Both the position numbers and the translations under genes were made by a program. Shown piece by piece: positions 31,512 through 39,467 of a stretch of 64,000 nt of DNA. How positions within the stretch are numbered: position 1 is the stretch's first letter; each line of letters begins with the position of its first letter. The DNA lies in assembly GCA_947501475.1 (NCBI GenBank), contig CANMWA010000001.1:496001-560000 (forward strand). The letters run 5' to 3'. The notes under the pieces are model-generated. The model was not told the DNA's origin. It saw nothing but the letters and a program-made list of their open reading frames with translations, and did no database searches. The stretch comes from an uncultured Aquimarina sp. (GTDB lineage Bacteria > Bacteroidota > Bacteroidia > Flavobacteriales > Flavobacteriaceae).

Positions 31512-31619
31512 GAAGCAATACATGATCTAGGTGAAGCTGTCTATACACTCCTTGAAGCAACGCATCATCAACATGAAGGAGCGTATGATGAATTACTAAA
31601 AATAGAAATTGAAAATTAA
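31512..31619 (+). pseudogene. Short gene remnant upstream of a helical hypothetical protein
   Basis: A reading frame of about 35 codons ends at TAA 31617-31619, with protein-like text HDLGEAVYTLLEATHHQHEG then AYDELLKIEIEN. A stop (31509-31511) precedes it and there is no in-frame start, so it looks like the 3' end of a decayed gene that once preceded the helical protein 18 nt downstream. Confidence 0.4.
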
Positions 31620-31636
31620 TTATAAATCTAAACCAT

Positions 31637-32248
31637 ATGAAAAACCAAAAACAATCAGAGACAGGTATCCTTGAACAATATCAGATAGCCTTACAAAATG
31701 CCAAAACCCAACCTATTATTGCCGATGAAATGGCAGAATTAGGGTATGATACTACCAAAATAACAGAGGGAAAGCTATTATTGGGTGCTACGATCAAAAC
31801 ATACAATTTCAATAAACAAGAAGGCAACGAAACGATTGAGGCCTCTGCTATTTTCAAAAAAGAAAAAGAGGCATTAGATGTGTTATACAAAAAGCACAGA
31901 AAGAAGGCCAAAGCCATGTTGCGCAAAAATCCAGAATTACTTAAAAAACTAGGAGTTTACAAAAGAATGCCCAATGCCTATATCAATAAGATTGAAACCA
32001 TACGCAAATTTTATACGGATATAGATCAAGAAATCTTAGAAAAACTAACGGTAGTCAAAATCACAGATCAGGATATCACAGCCGGTATAGCACAAGTACA
32101 AAAAGTAGCACAATCCAGAGCCGAATACCTGCGCGAAGTAGGAGAGTCTGAAGATGCCACCAAACAAAAAGATGTAGCTTTTGCCAATATCGCTCTAGAA
32201 GATCACCCGCAACTTATGGAAGCCTTGGCTAGAAAACGAAAAAGTTGA
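31637..32248 (+). CDS. Helical hypothetical protein, Lys-rich
   Basis: A 203-residue protein I do not recognise. It is predicted mostly alpha-helical and soluble, with a charged middle (FKKEKEALDVLYKKHRKKAK) and a C-terminal run KVAQSRAEYLREVGESEDAT. No signal peptide, membrane helix or catalytic motif can be seen. It lies alone between a decayed zone with gene remnants and a convergent NTF2-like gene. The text looks complete, with ATG at 31637 and stop followed by a short hairpin-like region (CCTCAAAAAAATTTGAGG at about 32271). Confidence 0.6.
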   Translation: MKNQKQSETGILEQYQIALQNAKTQPIIADEMAELGYDTTKITEGKLLLGATIKTYNFNKQEGNETIEASAIFKKEKEALDVLYKKHRKKAKAMLRKNPELLKKLGVYKRMPNAYINKIETIRKFYTDIDQEILEKLTVVKITDQDITAGIAQVQKVAQSRAEYLREVGESEDATKQKDVAFANIALEDHPQLMEALARKRKS

Positions 32249-32317
32249 TCGTAGATTCTTTTTATATTGGGCCTCAAAAAAATTTGAGGCCCTTTGCTTG
32301 CCTATCAATAAGCTTTT

Positions 32318-32806
32318 CTAATTCGCTCTTAGCTTTTGTATCAAATCACTATCAAATTTTTTCTTAAGCTCGGTAATTTCTTTTACATTTTCATTAGGGA
32401 TCGCAATCGATAATACATAATGTTTTATTTTCCAGCCATTCGATGTTTTTTGTAGTACACCACTACCGCGACAAATACCCATTTGTGTATCTAATAATTC
32501 ATCAAACCAAGCAATATTGGCCTTGTCCTCTACAAAAATGTTTCTTTCTAAACCGGTAAAACTCCATGCCTTACCTTTGTCAAAATAGGGTTTTGAAAAT
32601 GCTTTAAAATCGTTGTTAGTCCAATTTTCTGTAGGATCGGTGCCAATAAAAATCGCATCTTGGGTCATCAGATCAAAGTAAGCTTCAAAATTAGCTTCAG
32701 CGGCTGCTTTGTGCCAATTTTTGATAGTAGTTTCGATTTTTGTTTTTTGCTGTGCATGGCAAAGATTAGTGAGTACCGCTACTAGTATAATGATATATTT
32801 TTGCAT
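32318..32806 (-). CDS. Exported NTF2-like (SnoaL-type) protein
   Basis: A 162-residue protein with a signal peptide (MQKYIIILVAVLTNLCHAQQ) and one NTF2-like domain (about 25-145): KNWHKAAAEANFEAYFDLMT opening, DAIFIGTDPTENWT, and a strand GWKIKHYVLSIAIPNENVKE. The family holds enzymes and binding proteins; no activity is implied. It lies 15 nt downstream of the lipoprotein gene on the same strand, so they are probably an operon. Confidence 0.8.
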   Translation of the reverse strand: MQKYIIILVAVLTNLCHAQQKTKIETTIKNWHKAAAEANFEAYFDLMTQDAIFIGTDPTENWTNNDFKAFSKPYFDKGKAWSFTGLERNIFVEDKANIAWFDELLDTQMGICRGSGVLQKTSNGWKIKHYVLSIAIPNENVKEITELKKKFDSDLIQKLRAN

Positions 32807-32821
32807 GATGTGTTTGTATAA

Positions 32822-33358
32822 TTATTCTTCTTCAGATTCTTCTTGATCTCGTAATAATTCTTTTTCTATATTTTCGGGGATGGCAAGGTATATCTCATTA
32901 AGCTGGACAACCAAACTGTTATAAGCAGTAATTAATTTGGTATTAGAAAGCATAACTTTTTTGGCATCTGGGTTTTTCTTTTCAGATAATAACTTTAATA
33001 AACCAGAGGCTGTTGTTAAAACAGTAATACGAGAGTTAACCGTGTTAATGTTGAAATCTTCCGAAAGGTTTTCTTCAAAAGTATTAATTAATAGATCTAT
33101 ACTATCGGCATATTTATTGGCATAAAAAGGATTTGCATCTCGCATAGATTGCATCATTGTTCTAAGATTCTGAAAATCTTCAAAACTTTCAAGACCTTGT
33201 TCTGCTTCCTGAGATAATTTTAAGAGGTTTAGTTTAATTTTTTCTTCAGATAAACTATCAAGCTTTTTTATCTTAATTCCTTCTTGTGTATCAGCGGTAT
33301 TTTCGCTTTTACATCCAAAACAAAATAGTATAATTCCAAATAGAAGAAATAATCTCAT
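32822..33358 (-). CDS. Small lipoprotein of unknown function
   Basis: A 178-residue lipoprotein with a lipobox (LFGIILFCFGCKSE) and a body that is almost entirely alpha-helical (about 30-165), with charged, coiled-coil-like segments such as LDSLSEEKIKLNLLKLSQEA and an acidic tail. I recognise no family. It is the first gene of a probable two-gene unit with the NTF2-like protein. Confidence 0.65.
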   Translation of the reverse strand: MRLFLLFGIILFCFGCKSENTADTQEGIKIKKLDSLSEEKIKLNLLKLSQEAEQGLESFEDFQNLRTMMQSMRDANPFYANKYADSIDLLINTFEENLSEDFNINTVNSRITVLTTASGLLKLLSEKKNPDAKKVMLSNTKLITAYNSLVVQLNEIYLAIPENIEKELLRDQEESEEE

Positions 33359-33431
33359 CGCTGTATTTTTACTAATAGAGACTCAAAAATAGGTTATTTA
33401 TGGCAATTATTGATTTGACTAAAAAAATAAA

Positions 33432-33459
33432 AACCTCAGGCAGTTTCCTACCTGAGGTT
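33432..33459 (-). terminator. Rho-independent terminator for the small minus-strand ORF
   Basis: A nine-bp stem AACCTCAGG / CCTGAGGTT (33432-33440 with 33451-33459). On the minus strand it is followed by a T-rich run (plus reads AAAAAAATAAAA). It ends 21 nt beyond the small ORF stop at 33481, which argues that something is transcribed leftwards here. Confidence 0.75.
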
Positions 33460-33480
33460 CAACAAATGCATAAGTGTAGA

Positions 33481-33585
33481 TTAAGCTACTTGGGCGGTAG
33501 TTTTATGTGCGTCAAATAGGCGCTCATTTTTAAAAATGAAAGCACGCTTTGGGCAAAAATAACTCTGGCATTCGCTAATTCGCAT
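33481..33585 (-). CDS. Putative 34-residue small protein with two Cys
   Basis: A minus-strand frame from ATG (33583-33585) to TAA (33481-33483) encodes 34 residues that begin MRISECQSYFCPKRAF and end with DAHKTTAQVA. It has two Cys spaced CxxxxxC. A clear terminator follows and a -35/-10-like pair (TTGACG, then TATAAC 18 nt later) with an inverted repeat precedes it, which supports expression. No family known. The translation is a hypothesis: the RNA might also be a small regulatory RNA. Confidence 0.45.
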   Translation of the reverse strand: MRISECQSYFCPKRAFIFKNERLFDAHKTTAQVA

Positions 33586-33606
33586 AGTTGTTGAGTTTGT
33601 GGTTAT

Positions 33607-33622
33607 ACTATGTACGCATAGT
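33607..33622. promoter_or_regulatory. Operator-like inverted repeat overlapping a minus-strand promoter
   Basis: The block ACTATG TACG CATAGT is an inverted repeat. On the minus strand it lies between TTGACG and TATAAC, inside the promoter of the small ORF. It could bind a dimeric regulator; there is no regulator gene adjacent. Confidence 0.4.
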
Positions 33623-34011
33623 AAACGTCAAGAATAGTGATTAGTATGATTTTAAATAAACCTTAACACTTTTTAAGTATATCTTAAGCCTATTTAGAAA
33701 TTTGGAAGGTACTTATAGGTGGAAATAAAAATGAGTTTTTAAACTCATGCTGATAAACATAAATCATTTGTTTTGAGTTTAATTCATCACTTGATGTCAA
33801 GTGGCTATATTTAGGTAGTCATCGGCATTGTTATTGTGTTTTTATAGGTCTATTTCTCATAATTGATAGTACTAAAACATAGCTTTTTTACATATTATGT
33901 GGTGTTTGAAATAGGCATAAAGTGCTGGTTTTTTGAAATTTAATCAAAAAAACCTTGGGTAAAAGAAAACTTTTTTTCAATTTTAGTTCGATTAACACAA
34001 ATTGTCAACTT

Positions 34012-36300
34012 ATGAAAAAAAGTATGTTATTACCCGTAATATGTTATCTGTTTTTTGTGCTCAATACTTATGCACAAGAAAAGAGACATGTATTTAAAGG
34101 AGAAGATTCTGAAACTTTAGAGATTAAACTAACCGATCAAAATGCCTTATCAAAGAGCAAGGCATTCACTCAAAATTCTGATGGGCTTGCTTTGCTGAAA
34201 AAAACACAAGAATTACCAGAGTTCACACTGAAACCCATTAAAATTAATCTTAAAAACCCCAAACCTTTTATTTCTGCATATACTGTTTGGGAAGGAGAAA
34301 ATCTTGATTATACTCAAATGAGTTTAAGTTATCGCACTTCAAAAAAAGGTAAATCTTGGTCTGATTGGAAACCGGCAGTTTTTGACGGACACTTGGAACA
34401 AACTAGCGAACGAATCATTTCAAAAATGGAATTTCTGGATAAAAAAGTGAAGTATATTCAATATAAAGTTTCACTAAAAAAAGCATTAAAAAATGCCTCT
34501 ATTTTAGGTTCCAAGTTATTTCATTACAGTCCTGGTAAAACGTCAAAAAAAATTCAAAAACAAATCGAAGAACATACGAATAAAGCGACCAAAGCGGTAT
34601 GTACAAAGCCTTCTGTAGTGAGTAGAAGCCAGTGGGGTGCTATTTTTAGGAATCCAGCAGCGACATCTACAGTATCACACCTTATTGTGCATCACGAATT
34701 TGGATCCAATACAAGTAGTGATTGGGCAGCAAGGGTGCGATCTATTCAAAATTTTCATATTAATGGTAATGGATGGTCTGACATAGGATATAATTTTTTA
34801 GTCGATCCTAATGGCGTTATTTATGAAGGAAGAGCTGGTGGTGATAATGCCATTGGAGCACATTTTTGTGGAAGAAACAGAAATACAATGGCTGTATGTA
34901 TGTTGGGGGATTATTCATCGGTAACACCAGCAACAGCTACACAAAATTCTATAAAAAAATTATTGGCATGGAAAGCAAACAAAGAAGGTATAAACCCTTT
35001 GGGATCGTCTTTTCACCCTGCGGTTAATGGATCTTTAACCCATATCGCCGGTCACCGTGATGCAGGTTGCTCTGCTTGCCCAGGTAATGGAGGTTATGCT
35101 ACTCTTGGTGGGATTAGAAGCGGAGTTGATATTTTGGTGTCTAATGGCTGTTCTGGAGGAGGATCGCCACCAGTTGCAGATACAACACCTCCTACAACTG
35201 TAATAAGTGGAGGTACGGTACAAACAGGAGATTTTACTGTAAACTTTGCAGACAATGATAATGTTGCAGTAACAAGAAGATATTATCAGGTTTTAGAAAA
35301 ATATAGCTCTAGCTTTTTGGCCAATAGGCGAAAGGGGTTTTTTAATGAAAATTTTGACCAGAATTTTGGAGTTTATGATATTGGGGCTGGCAGTTGGAGT
35401 GTTGCCAATGGCAGGTTAAACCAATCTAATACGACTTTGGATAATACAATGTGGAGTTCCTATTTAATCCAGGATTCGAGATTGCCATACTTGTATGAGT
35501 TTGCTGCCAAAGTCAACTCGACCACAGGGCCTAGAAAATTTGGGATTCATATCATGTCTTCAGATGGGACATTGAGTCAACGAGGAAACTCTTACCTTAT
35601 CTGGTTTAGTGGCGAAGATAACAAAGTTCGAATTTATGAGACTGTAAATAACGCTTTGTACTTTAGGGCAATTGCAGATGTATCATTAGATAATAATTGG
35701 GCAAAATATCGTGTTACTTATAGTCCTGCTTTTGGAGTGATACAAATATGGAAAAATAATGAGTACCTGTTAAATTGGAAAGATACTAGCCCAATATCTT
35801 CGGGAGTTGCAGTATCATTGCGTACCAATAAAACAGCTATAGAGTTCGATGATTTAAAAGTCTATAAATATAGAGCAGGAAATAGCGCAAGAATAACGGC
35901 AGGAAATCAAGATAACAATAAAGACTTAAGAACATCAGTCGGAAAAATAAAAAGTATGGTAAGAGATGATGCAGGAAATTGGTCGTCTCCTGGAAATCTT
36001 GATATCACTATGAATTTTGGAAAAGAGTTTACCTCACCTCATAGTAAACTTATAGTATATCCTAATGAAGTAACTGATCATGCAACCATTAGATGGAAAC
36101 AACCAGATTATGGCACTGTACATATCTCAGCTTTTGACTTACAAGGAAGAATGATTGCTAAAATGCCAAAAGATTATATGGATAAAGGTTTAAGTGAATT
36201 AGACATTACCTCAATGACCAAAAGTCTCCCTTCTGGGTTTTATTTGATCAAACTTGTATCGGGATCATATCTGGAAACGATTAGAATAATAAAGAAATAA
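34012..36300 (+). CDS. Secreted peptidoglycan-recognition-type amidase, T9SS cargo
   Basis: A 762-residue N-acetylmuramoyl-L-alanine amidase. Start at 34012 because it opens a signal peptide (MKKSMLLPVICYLFFVLNTYAQ minus end residues). The PGRP/Amidase_2 domain spans about 185-390: SHLIVHHEFGSN (Zn His), IGYNFLVDPNGVIYEGRAGG, AHFCGRNRNTMAVCMLGDYS and HIAGHRDAGCSACPG (second Zn His and Cys). A LamG-like jelly roll lies near 445-640, followed by a C-terminal T9SS sorting domain (about 680-762; LIVYPNEVTDHATIRW). It likely cleaves cell walls of other bacteria outside the cell. A terminator follows. Confidence 0.9.
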   Translation: MKKSMLLPVICYLFFVLNTYAQEKRHVFKGEDSETLEIKLTDQNALSKSKAFTQNSDGLALLKKTQELPEFTLKPIKINLKNPKPFISAYTVWEGENLDYTQMSLSYRTSKKGKSWSDWKPAVFDGHLEQTSERIISKMEFLDKKVKYIQYKVSLKKALKNASILGSKLFHYSPGKTSKKIQKQIEEHTNKATKAVCTKPSVVSRSQWGAIFRNPAATSTVSHLIVHHEFGSNTSSDWAARVRSIQNFHINGNGWSDIGYNFLVDPNGVIYEGRAGGDNAIGAHFCGRNRNTMAVCMLGDYSSVTPATATQNSIKKLLAWKANKEGINPLGSSFHPAVNGSLTHIAGHRDAGCSACPGNGGYATLGGIRSGVDILVSNGCSGGGSPPVADTTPPTTVISGGTVQTGDFTVNFADNDNVAVTRRYYQVLEKYSSSFLANRRKGFFNENFDQNFGVYDIGAGSWSVANGRLNQSNTTLDNTMWSSYLIQDSRLPYLYEFAAKVNSTTGPRKFGIHIMSSDGTLSQRGNSYLIWFSGEDNKVRIYETVNNALYFRAIADVSLDNNWAKYRVTYSPAFGVIQIWKNNEYLLNWKDTSPISSGVAVSLRTNKTAIEFDDLKVYKYRAGNSARITAGNQDNNKDLRTSVGKIKSMVRDDAGNWSSPGNLDITMNFGKEFTSPHSKLIVYPNEVTDHATIRWKQPDYGTVHISAFDLQGRMIAKMPKDYMDKGLSELDITSMTKSLPSGFYLIKLVSGSYLETIRIIKK

Positions 36301-36316
36301 TAAACCGGCTTATTTT

Positions 36317-36352
36317 AAAGATGCAATATCTAATCAATGATATTGCATCTTT
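36317..36352. terminator. Bidirectional terminator
   Basis: AAAGATGCAATATC / GATATTGCATCTTT with loop TAATCAAT and A/T flanks on both sides lies between two convergent genes. Confidence 0.85.
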
Positions 36353-36367
36353 TATTTATAAAAGAAA

Positions 36368-37759
36368 TTAAATGTTTTTGCTCATCCATTCTTTAAAATC
36401 TACATAGCCCAATACATGTTCGGGTATAGCATGATGCTTTATTTCATTTTGAAGAGTATCAAAAGCGTTTCTTTTTTCAATTTCTGAATAATCAACAGTT
36501 TTTGATAAGAACTTCAATATAGTTTTTTCGTAGGATTCTATGTTTCTTTGCTTTTTAATATGTTTTTTCATCGAATCTATCAAGTATCGTAATGTAAACC
36601 CATTACTAAGCTCATAATGCACCAAAAGGTTGAGCCAATAGGTATAAGTGATTAAATCTTTACGATCTTTTTTGGTTTGATTGTTTATAATAGCATTGAT
36701 CCAATGTAATGCTTTTTTATAATCGTTTTTAAGGAAGTAGATCGTTGCAAATTGAAAACAAAAAGATAATCTATAACTCCCCGGAACGAGGTTTTTGTGA
36801 TCTTCTATAAAATGCTGAATTTCGCCAATTACTTCGTGAGTAGTGTGTAACTCTTTTAAGCTTCGATGTATCTCGAGTTCTATATTATATAATCGTAGTT
36901 TTTCTTTAATAAAAGCAGCAGATATATTTTCGACAGTTTGTGCTTTTTGTTTGATCAACAAGATTCTCACAAAAGCCTCTTTGTATTGTTTTTTGAACAC
37001 TAAAAAACCAAGAAGATTATTGTTAACCGAAAAATACATGGTAAAATATTCTTTAAGTAATTCTGGTTGTTGTTCCCATTCTTTGATCAGATTTTCAAGA
37101 ATACCTTTAGCTTTTTCGTGATCCTTAGAGATCAACAGTTTTCTGTATTTATGTAGTGTTTTTAAGGTTTTATTTTGGATAGAGACACTTTTTTTATGTG
37201 ATAACGAGAATTGCGATGGATCTATATTGGCAAGAATGAGATCTATATATTCATTGGTGAATTTTAAAGTATTTTTTTGGGTTTCGGTAATGGTTTTGAT
37301 GGTTTCCATATCTTGAGGGTACAATGCTTGATAAATTTTTCTTTTCCAATCATAAATTTGAAATAAAAGTAAATCTTGCTGAAAGCTTGTGGCTTTTTTC
37401 TCGGCTCGTTTCAGTTCGCTTTCGCATATCTGATATTGCCCCTTGTGATACAAAATTTCTACATTGCGAATGATATCGATGAGCTCTGCATTTCTCGAAA
37501 TTCGTGAATGGTAATTCCTTAAAGATTGTAAAATTCGTTGTTTAAGATAATTCTTGATGGTGGTTAATTGTGTGATAAAAGCTTTATCCTTAAAAAAATC
37601 TTTAATGGCTGGTTCATCATAAATATTTTGGGCTTCAATTGCATCAAAAAGAGTTAAGTATTCTGCCGATTCGTTTCCTTGTGCACTAAGCTTAAAATAT
37701 CGCTTCTCACTTTTGGTTAACGATTTAATTAGATAGAATAATTCTTCACTTTTTTTCAT
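36368..37759 (-). CDS. Cytoplasmic helical-repeat protein, flavobacterial family of unknown role
   Basis: A 463-residue protein without signal peptide, mostly helical and probably a TPR-like solenoid (about 90-440; FQIYDWKRKIYQALYPQDME, LGFLVFKKQYKEAFVRILLI). It opens with MKKSEELFYLIKSLTKSEKR, a phrase I associate with a conserved flavobacterial hypothetical family. No catalytic motif or transmembrane helix. Convergent with the amidase gene; a shared terminator lies between them. Confidence 0.7.
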   Translation of the reverse strand: MKKSEELFYLIKSLTKSEKRYFKLSAQGNESAEYLTLFDAIEAQNIYDEPAIKDFFKDKAFITQLTTIKNYLKQRILQSLRNYHSRISRNAELIDIIRNVEILYHKGQYQICESELKRAEKKATSFQQDLLLFQIYDWKRKIYQALYPQDMETIKTITETQKNTLKFTNEYIDLILANIDPSQFSLSHKKSVSIQNKTLKTLHKYRKLLISKDHEKAKGILENLIKEWEQQPELLKEYFTMYFSVNNNLLGFLVFKKQYKEAFVRILLIKQKAQTVENISAAFIKEKLRLYNIELEIHRSLKELHTTHEVIGEIQHFIEDHKNLVPGSYRLSFCFQFATIYFLKNDYKKALHWINAIINNQTKKDRKDLITYTYWLNLLVHYELSNGFTLRYLIDSMKKHIKKQRNIESYEKTILKFLSKTVDYSEIEKRNAFDTLQNEIKHHAIPEHVLGYVDFKEWMSKNI

Positions 37760-37861
37760 GAATTGTATAATTTAGAATCCTATGTTTTTTCAAAAATATA
37801 ATTTTTTTGCTTTAAACGATCAAGTATCTTTGAATAGTTAGTAACCCATAAATTAAATAGT

Positions 37862-38224
37862 ATGTCTAATGCGATTAGCTGGTTTGAAATACCAAGTACA
37901 AATTTTGAAAGAGCAATAAAGTTCTATAATGAACTTTTGAATGCTGAGTTACAACCTATGGATCTAGATTTTAAGATGGCCTTTTTTCCTTATAAAGATG
38001 GAGGAGTAGGAGGTTGTGTTACTCACGGTAATGGTAATAAACCATCACAAGAAGGTACTTTTGCATATCTTAATGGAGGTGAAGATCTATCTGTGCCTTT
38101 GGCTCGTGTAGAAAAAGCAGGAGGAAAAGTATTAATGCCTAAAACATCATTGGGCGAAAATGGATTTATGGCAATTTTCTTGGATACTGAGGGCAACAGA
38201 GTAGCTTTTCATTCTATGAAGTAA
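37862..38224 (+). CDS. VOC-family (glyoxalase/bleomycin-resistance-like) protein
   Basis: A 120-residue single VOC fold. The sequence opens SNAISWFEIPSTNFERAIKF, the beta-alpha-beta-beta-beta pattern repeats once, and the C terminus FMAIFLDTEGNRVAFHSMK is typical of the group. Members bind metals and act on diverse small molecules, so no substrate is claimed. ATG at 37862; independent transcription unit. Confidence 0.88.
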   Translation: MSNAISWFEIPSTNFERAIKFYNELLNAELQPMDLDFKMAFFPYKDGGVGGCVTHGNGNKPSQEGTFAYLNGGEDLSVPLARVEKAGGKVLMPKTSLGENGFMAIFLDTEGNRVAFHSMK

Positions 38225-38250
38225 AATTAAGAGGTATGATGCTGTCATCT

Positions 38251-38296
38251 AAAACCTTTCGACTTCGCTCAAAACAGGCTATAGTCGAGAGGTTTT
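38251..38296. repeat. Imperfect hairpin repeat
   Basis: AAAACCTTTCGACT pairs with AGTCGAGAGGTTTT with one mismatch; the left arm continues TCGCTCAAAACAGGC. Resembles a flavobacterial intergenic repeat; it may also act as a terminator for the VOC gene. Confidence 0.5.
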
Positions 38297-38379
38297 CATA
38301 ATGATCAACACTTCAACTCCTATCAGTGTGACGGTAGAACACAAAATAGCGTAATTTATAATCAAAATAACCTAATAGC

Positions 38380-39045
38380 ATGCAATACTTCACCAATGAT
38401 TTTATAGATTTCTTTAAGGAATTGGCAAGCAATAATCATAAAGATTGGTTTCACGCCAATAAAAAGAGATACGAATCGAGTGTTAAAAAACCTTTTGAAG
38501 CGTTTATTGGTGTTATGATTCGGGAAATACAAAAACAAGATACTGCTTTGCAGATAGCTCCCAAGGATTGTATTTTACGAATCAATAAAGATATTCGATT
38601 TTCTAAGGATAAGTCACCTTACAATCTTCATTACACAGCTTTTATTTCAAAAACAGGGCGTGAGGATAAAAGCATTCCTGGCTTTTTTTTACGATTTTCT
38701 CCAGAAATGGTTGGAATCATGGGCGGGTGCTTTGGGCCTTCAAAAGAACAGCTTCATAATATAAGAACTAAGCTTAGCAAAAATCCAAAAGCGTTTAAAA
38801 AGCTGATCGAGGATAAAGATTTTGTTCAAAAATTTGGAGATATTAGAGGCGATACTATGAAACGTATTCCTAAAGAATGGAAAGAAGCTTGCGAAAAAGA
38901 ACCATTGATTGCCAATAAGCAGTTTTATTTTGTTGCAGAAGAAAGCTCAAATCTGATTACTAGTGAAACCCTGATTGATGAACTCATGAAGTATTGGAAA
39001 ACGATGCAACCCATAAACGAGTATGTAACCAAAGCAATTCAATAA
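38380..39045 (+). CDS. DUF2461-family protein (TIGR02453)
   Basis: A 221-residue protein of DUF2461. Family words are FIDFFKELASNNHKDWFHAN near the start, RINKDIRFSKDKSPYNLHYT in the middle, and GGCFGPSKEQLHNIRTKL. The function is unknown in the family. Its stop TAA overlaps the start of the next gene by one base (TAATG), so the two are translationally coupled. Confidence 0.9.
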   Translation: MQYFTNDFIDFFKELASNNHKDWFHANKKRYESSVKKPFEAFIGVMIREIQKQDTALQIAPKDCILRINKDIRFSKDKSPYNLHYTAFISKTGREDKSIPGFFLRFSPEMVGIMGGCFGPSKEQLHNIRTKLSKNPKAFKKLIEDKDFVQKFGDIRGDTMKRIPKEWKEACEKEPLIANKQFYFVAEESSNLITSETLIDELMKYWKTMQPINEYVTKAIQ

Positions 39046-39404
39046 TGGCATATAACGAATTTATAGCCGATCGTATCCGACAACTATTTAGAGAGAAAAA
39101 AGCCAATTTTTATGAGAAAAAAATGATGGGGGGACTTTGTTTTATGGTAGATGATAAAATGTGCTGCGGAATTCATTTTGATAAGAAGAAACAAACCGAT
39201 CTCTTAATGGCCAGGGTTGGTCCTGATGCAATAGAAAAAGCGATGCAACGTGAAGGGTGTTTGCCTATGGATTTTACGGGTAGACCCATGAAGGGTTTTG
39301 TTTTTGTAACTCCAGATGGTTTTGACCTGGATATAGATCTTGAATATTGGTTGCAATTATGTCTTGATTTTAATCCATTGGCAAAAAAGAGCAAAAAGAG
39401 GTAG
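39045..39404 (+). CDS. TfoX/Sxy N-terminal-domain protein
   Basis: A 119-residue protein. The start at 39045 (MAYNEFIADRIRQLFREKK) is chosen because it overlaps the previous stop and matches the TfoX_N beginning. Features are KMMGGLCFMVDDKMCCGIHF and a C-terminal GFVFVTPDGFDLDIDLEYWL. TfoX_N proteins relate to competence regulators in other phyla, but in Bacteroidota this short form has no proven role. A strong terminator follows. Confidence 0.88.
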   Translation: MAYNEFIADRIRQLFREKKANFYEKKMMGGLCFMVDDKMCCGIHFDKKKQTDLLMARVGPDAIEKAMQREGCLPMDFTGRPMKGFVFVTPDGFDLDIDLEYWLQLCLDFNPLAKKSKKR

Positions 39405-39414
39405 TATAAAAACT

Positions 39415-39458
39415 TAAAGAGGCAGTCTGAAAAGTTAACTTTTCAGACTGCCTCTTTA
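39415..39458. terminator. Rho-independent terminator, perfect palindrome
   Basis: TAAAGAGGCAGTCTGAAAAG with CTTTTCAGACTGCCTCTTTA, centred on TTAA, lies between the TfoX-like gene and the convergent FG-GAP gene. It can serve both strands. Confidence 0.9.
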
Positions 39459-39467
39459 GATGTCTTT

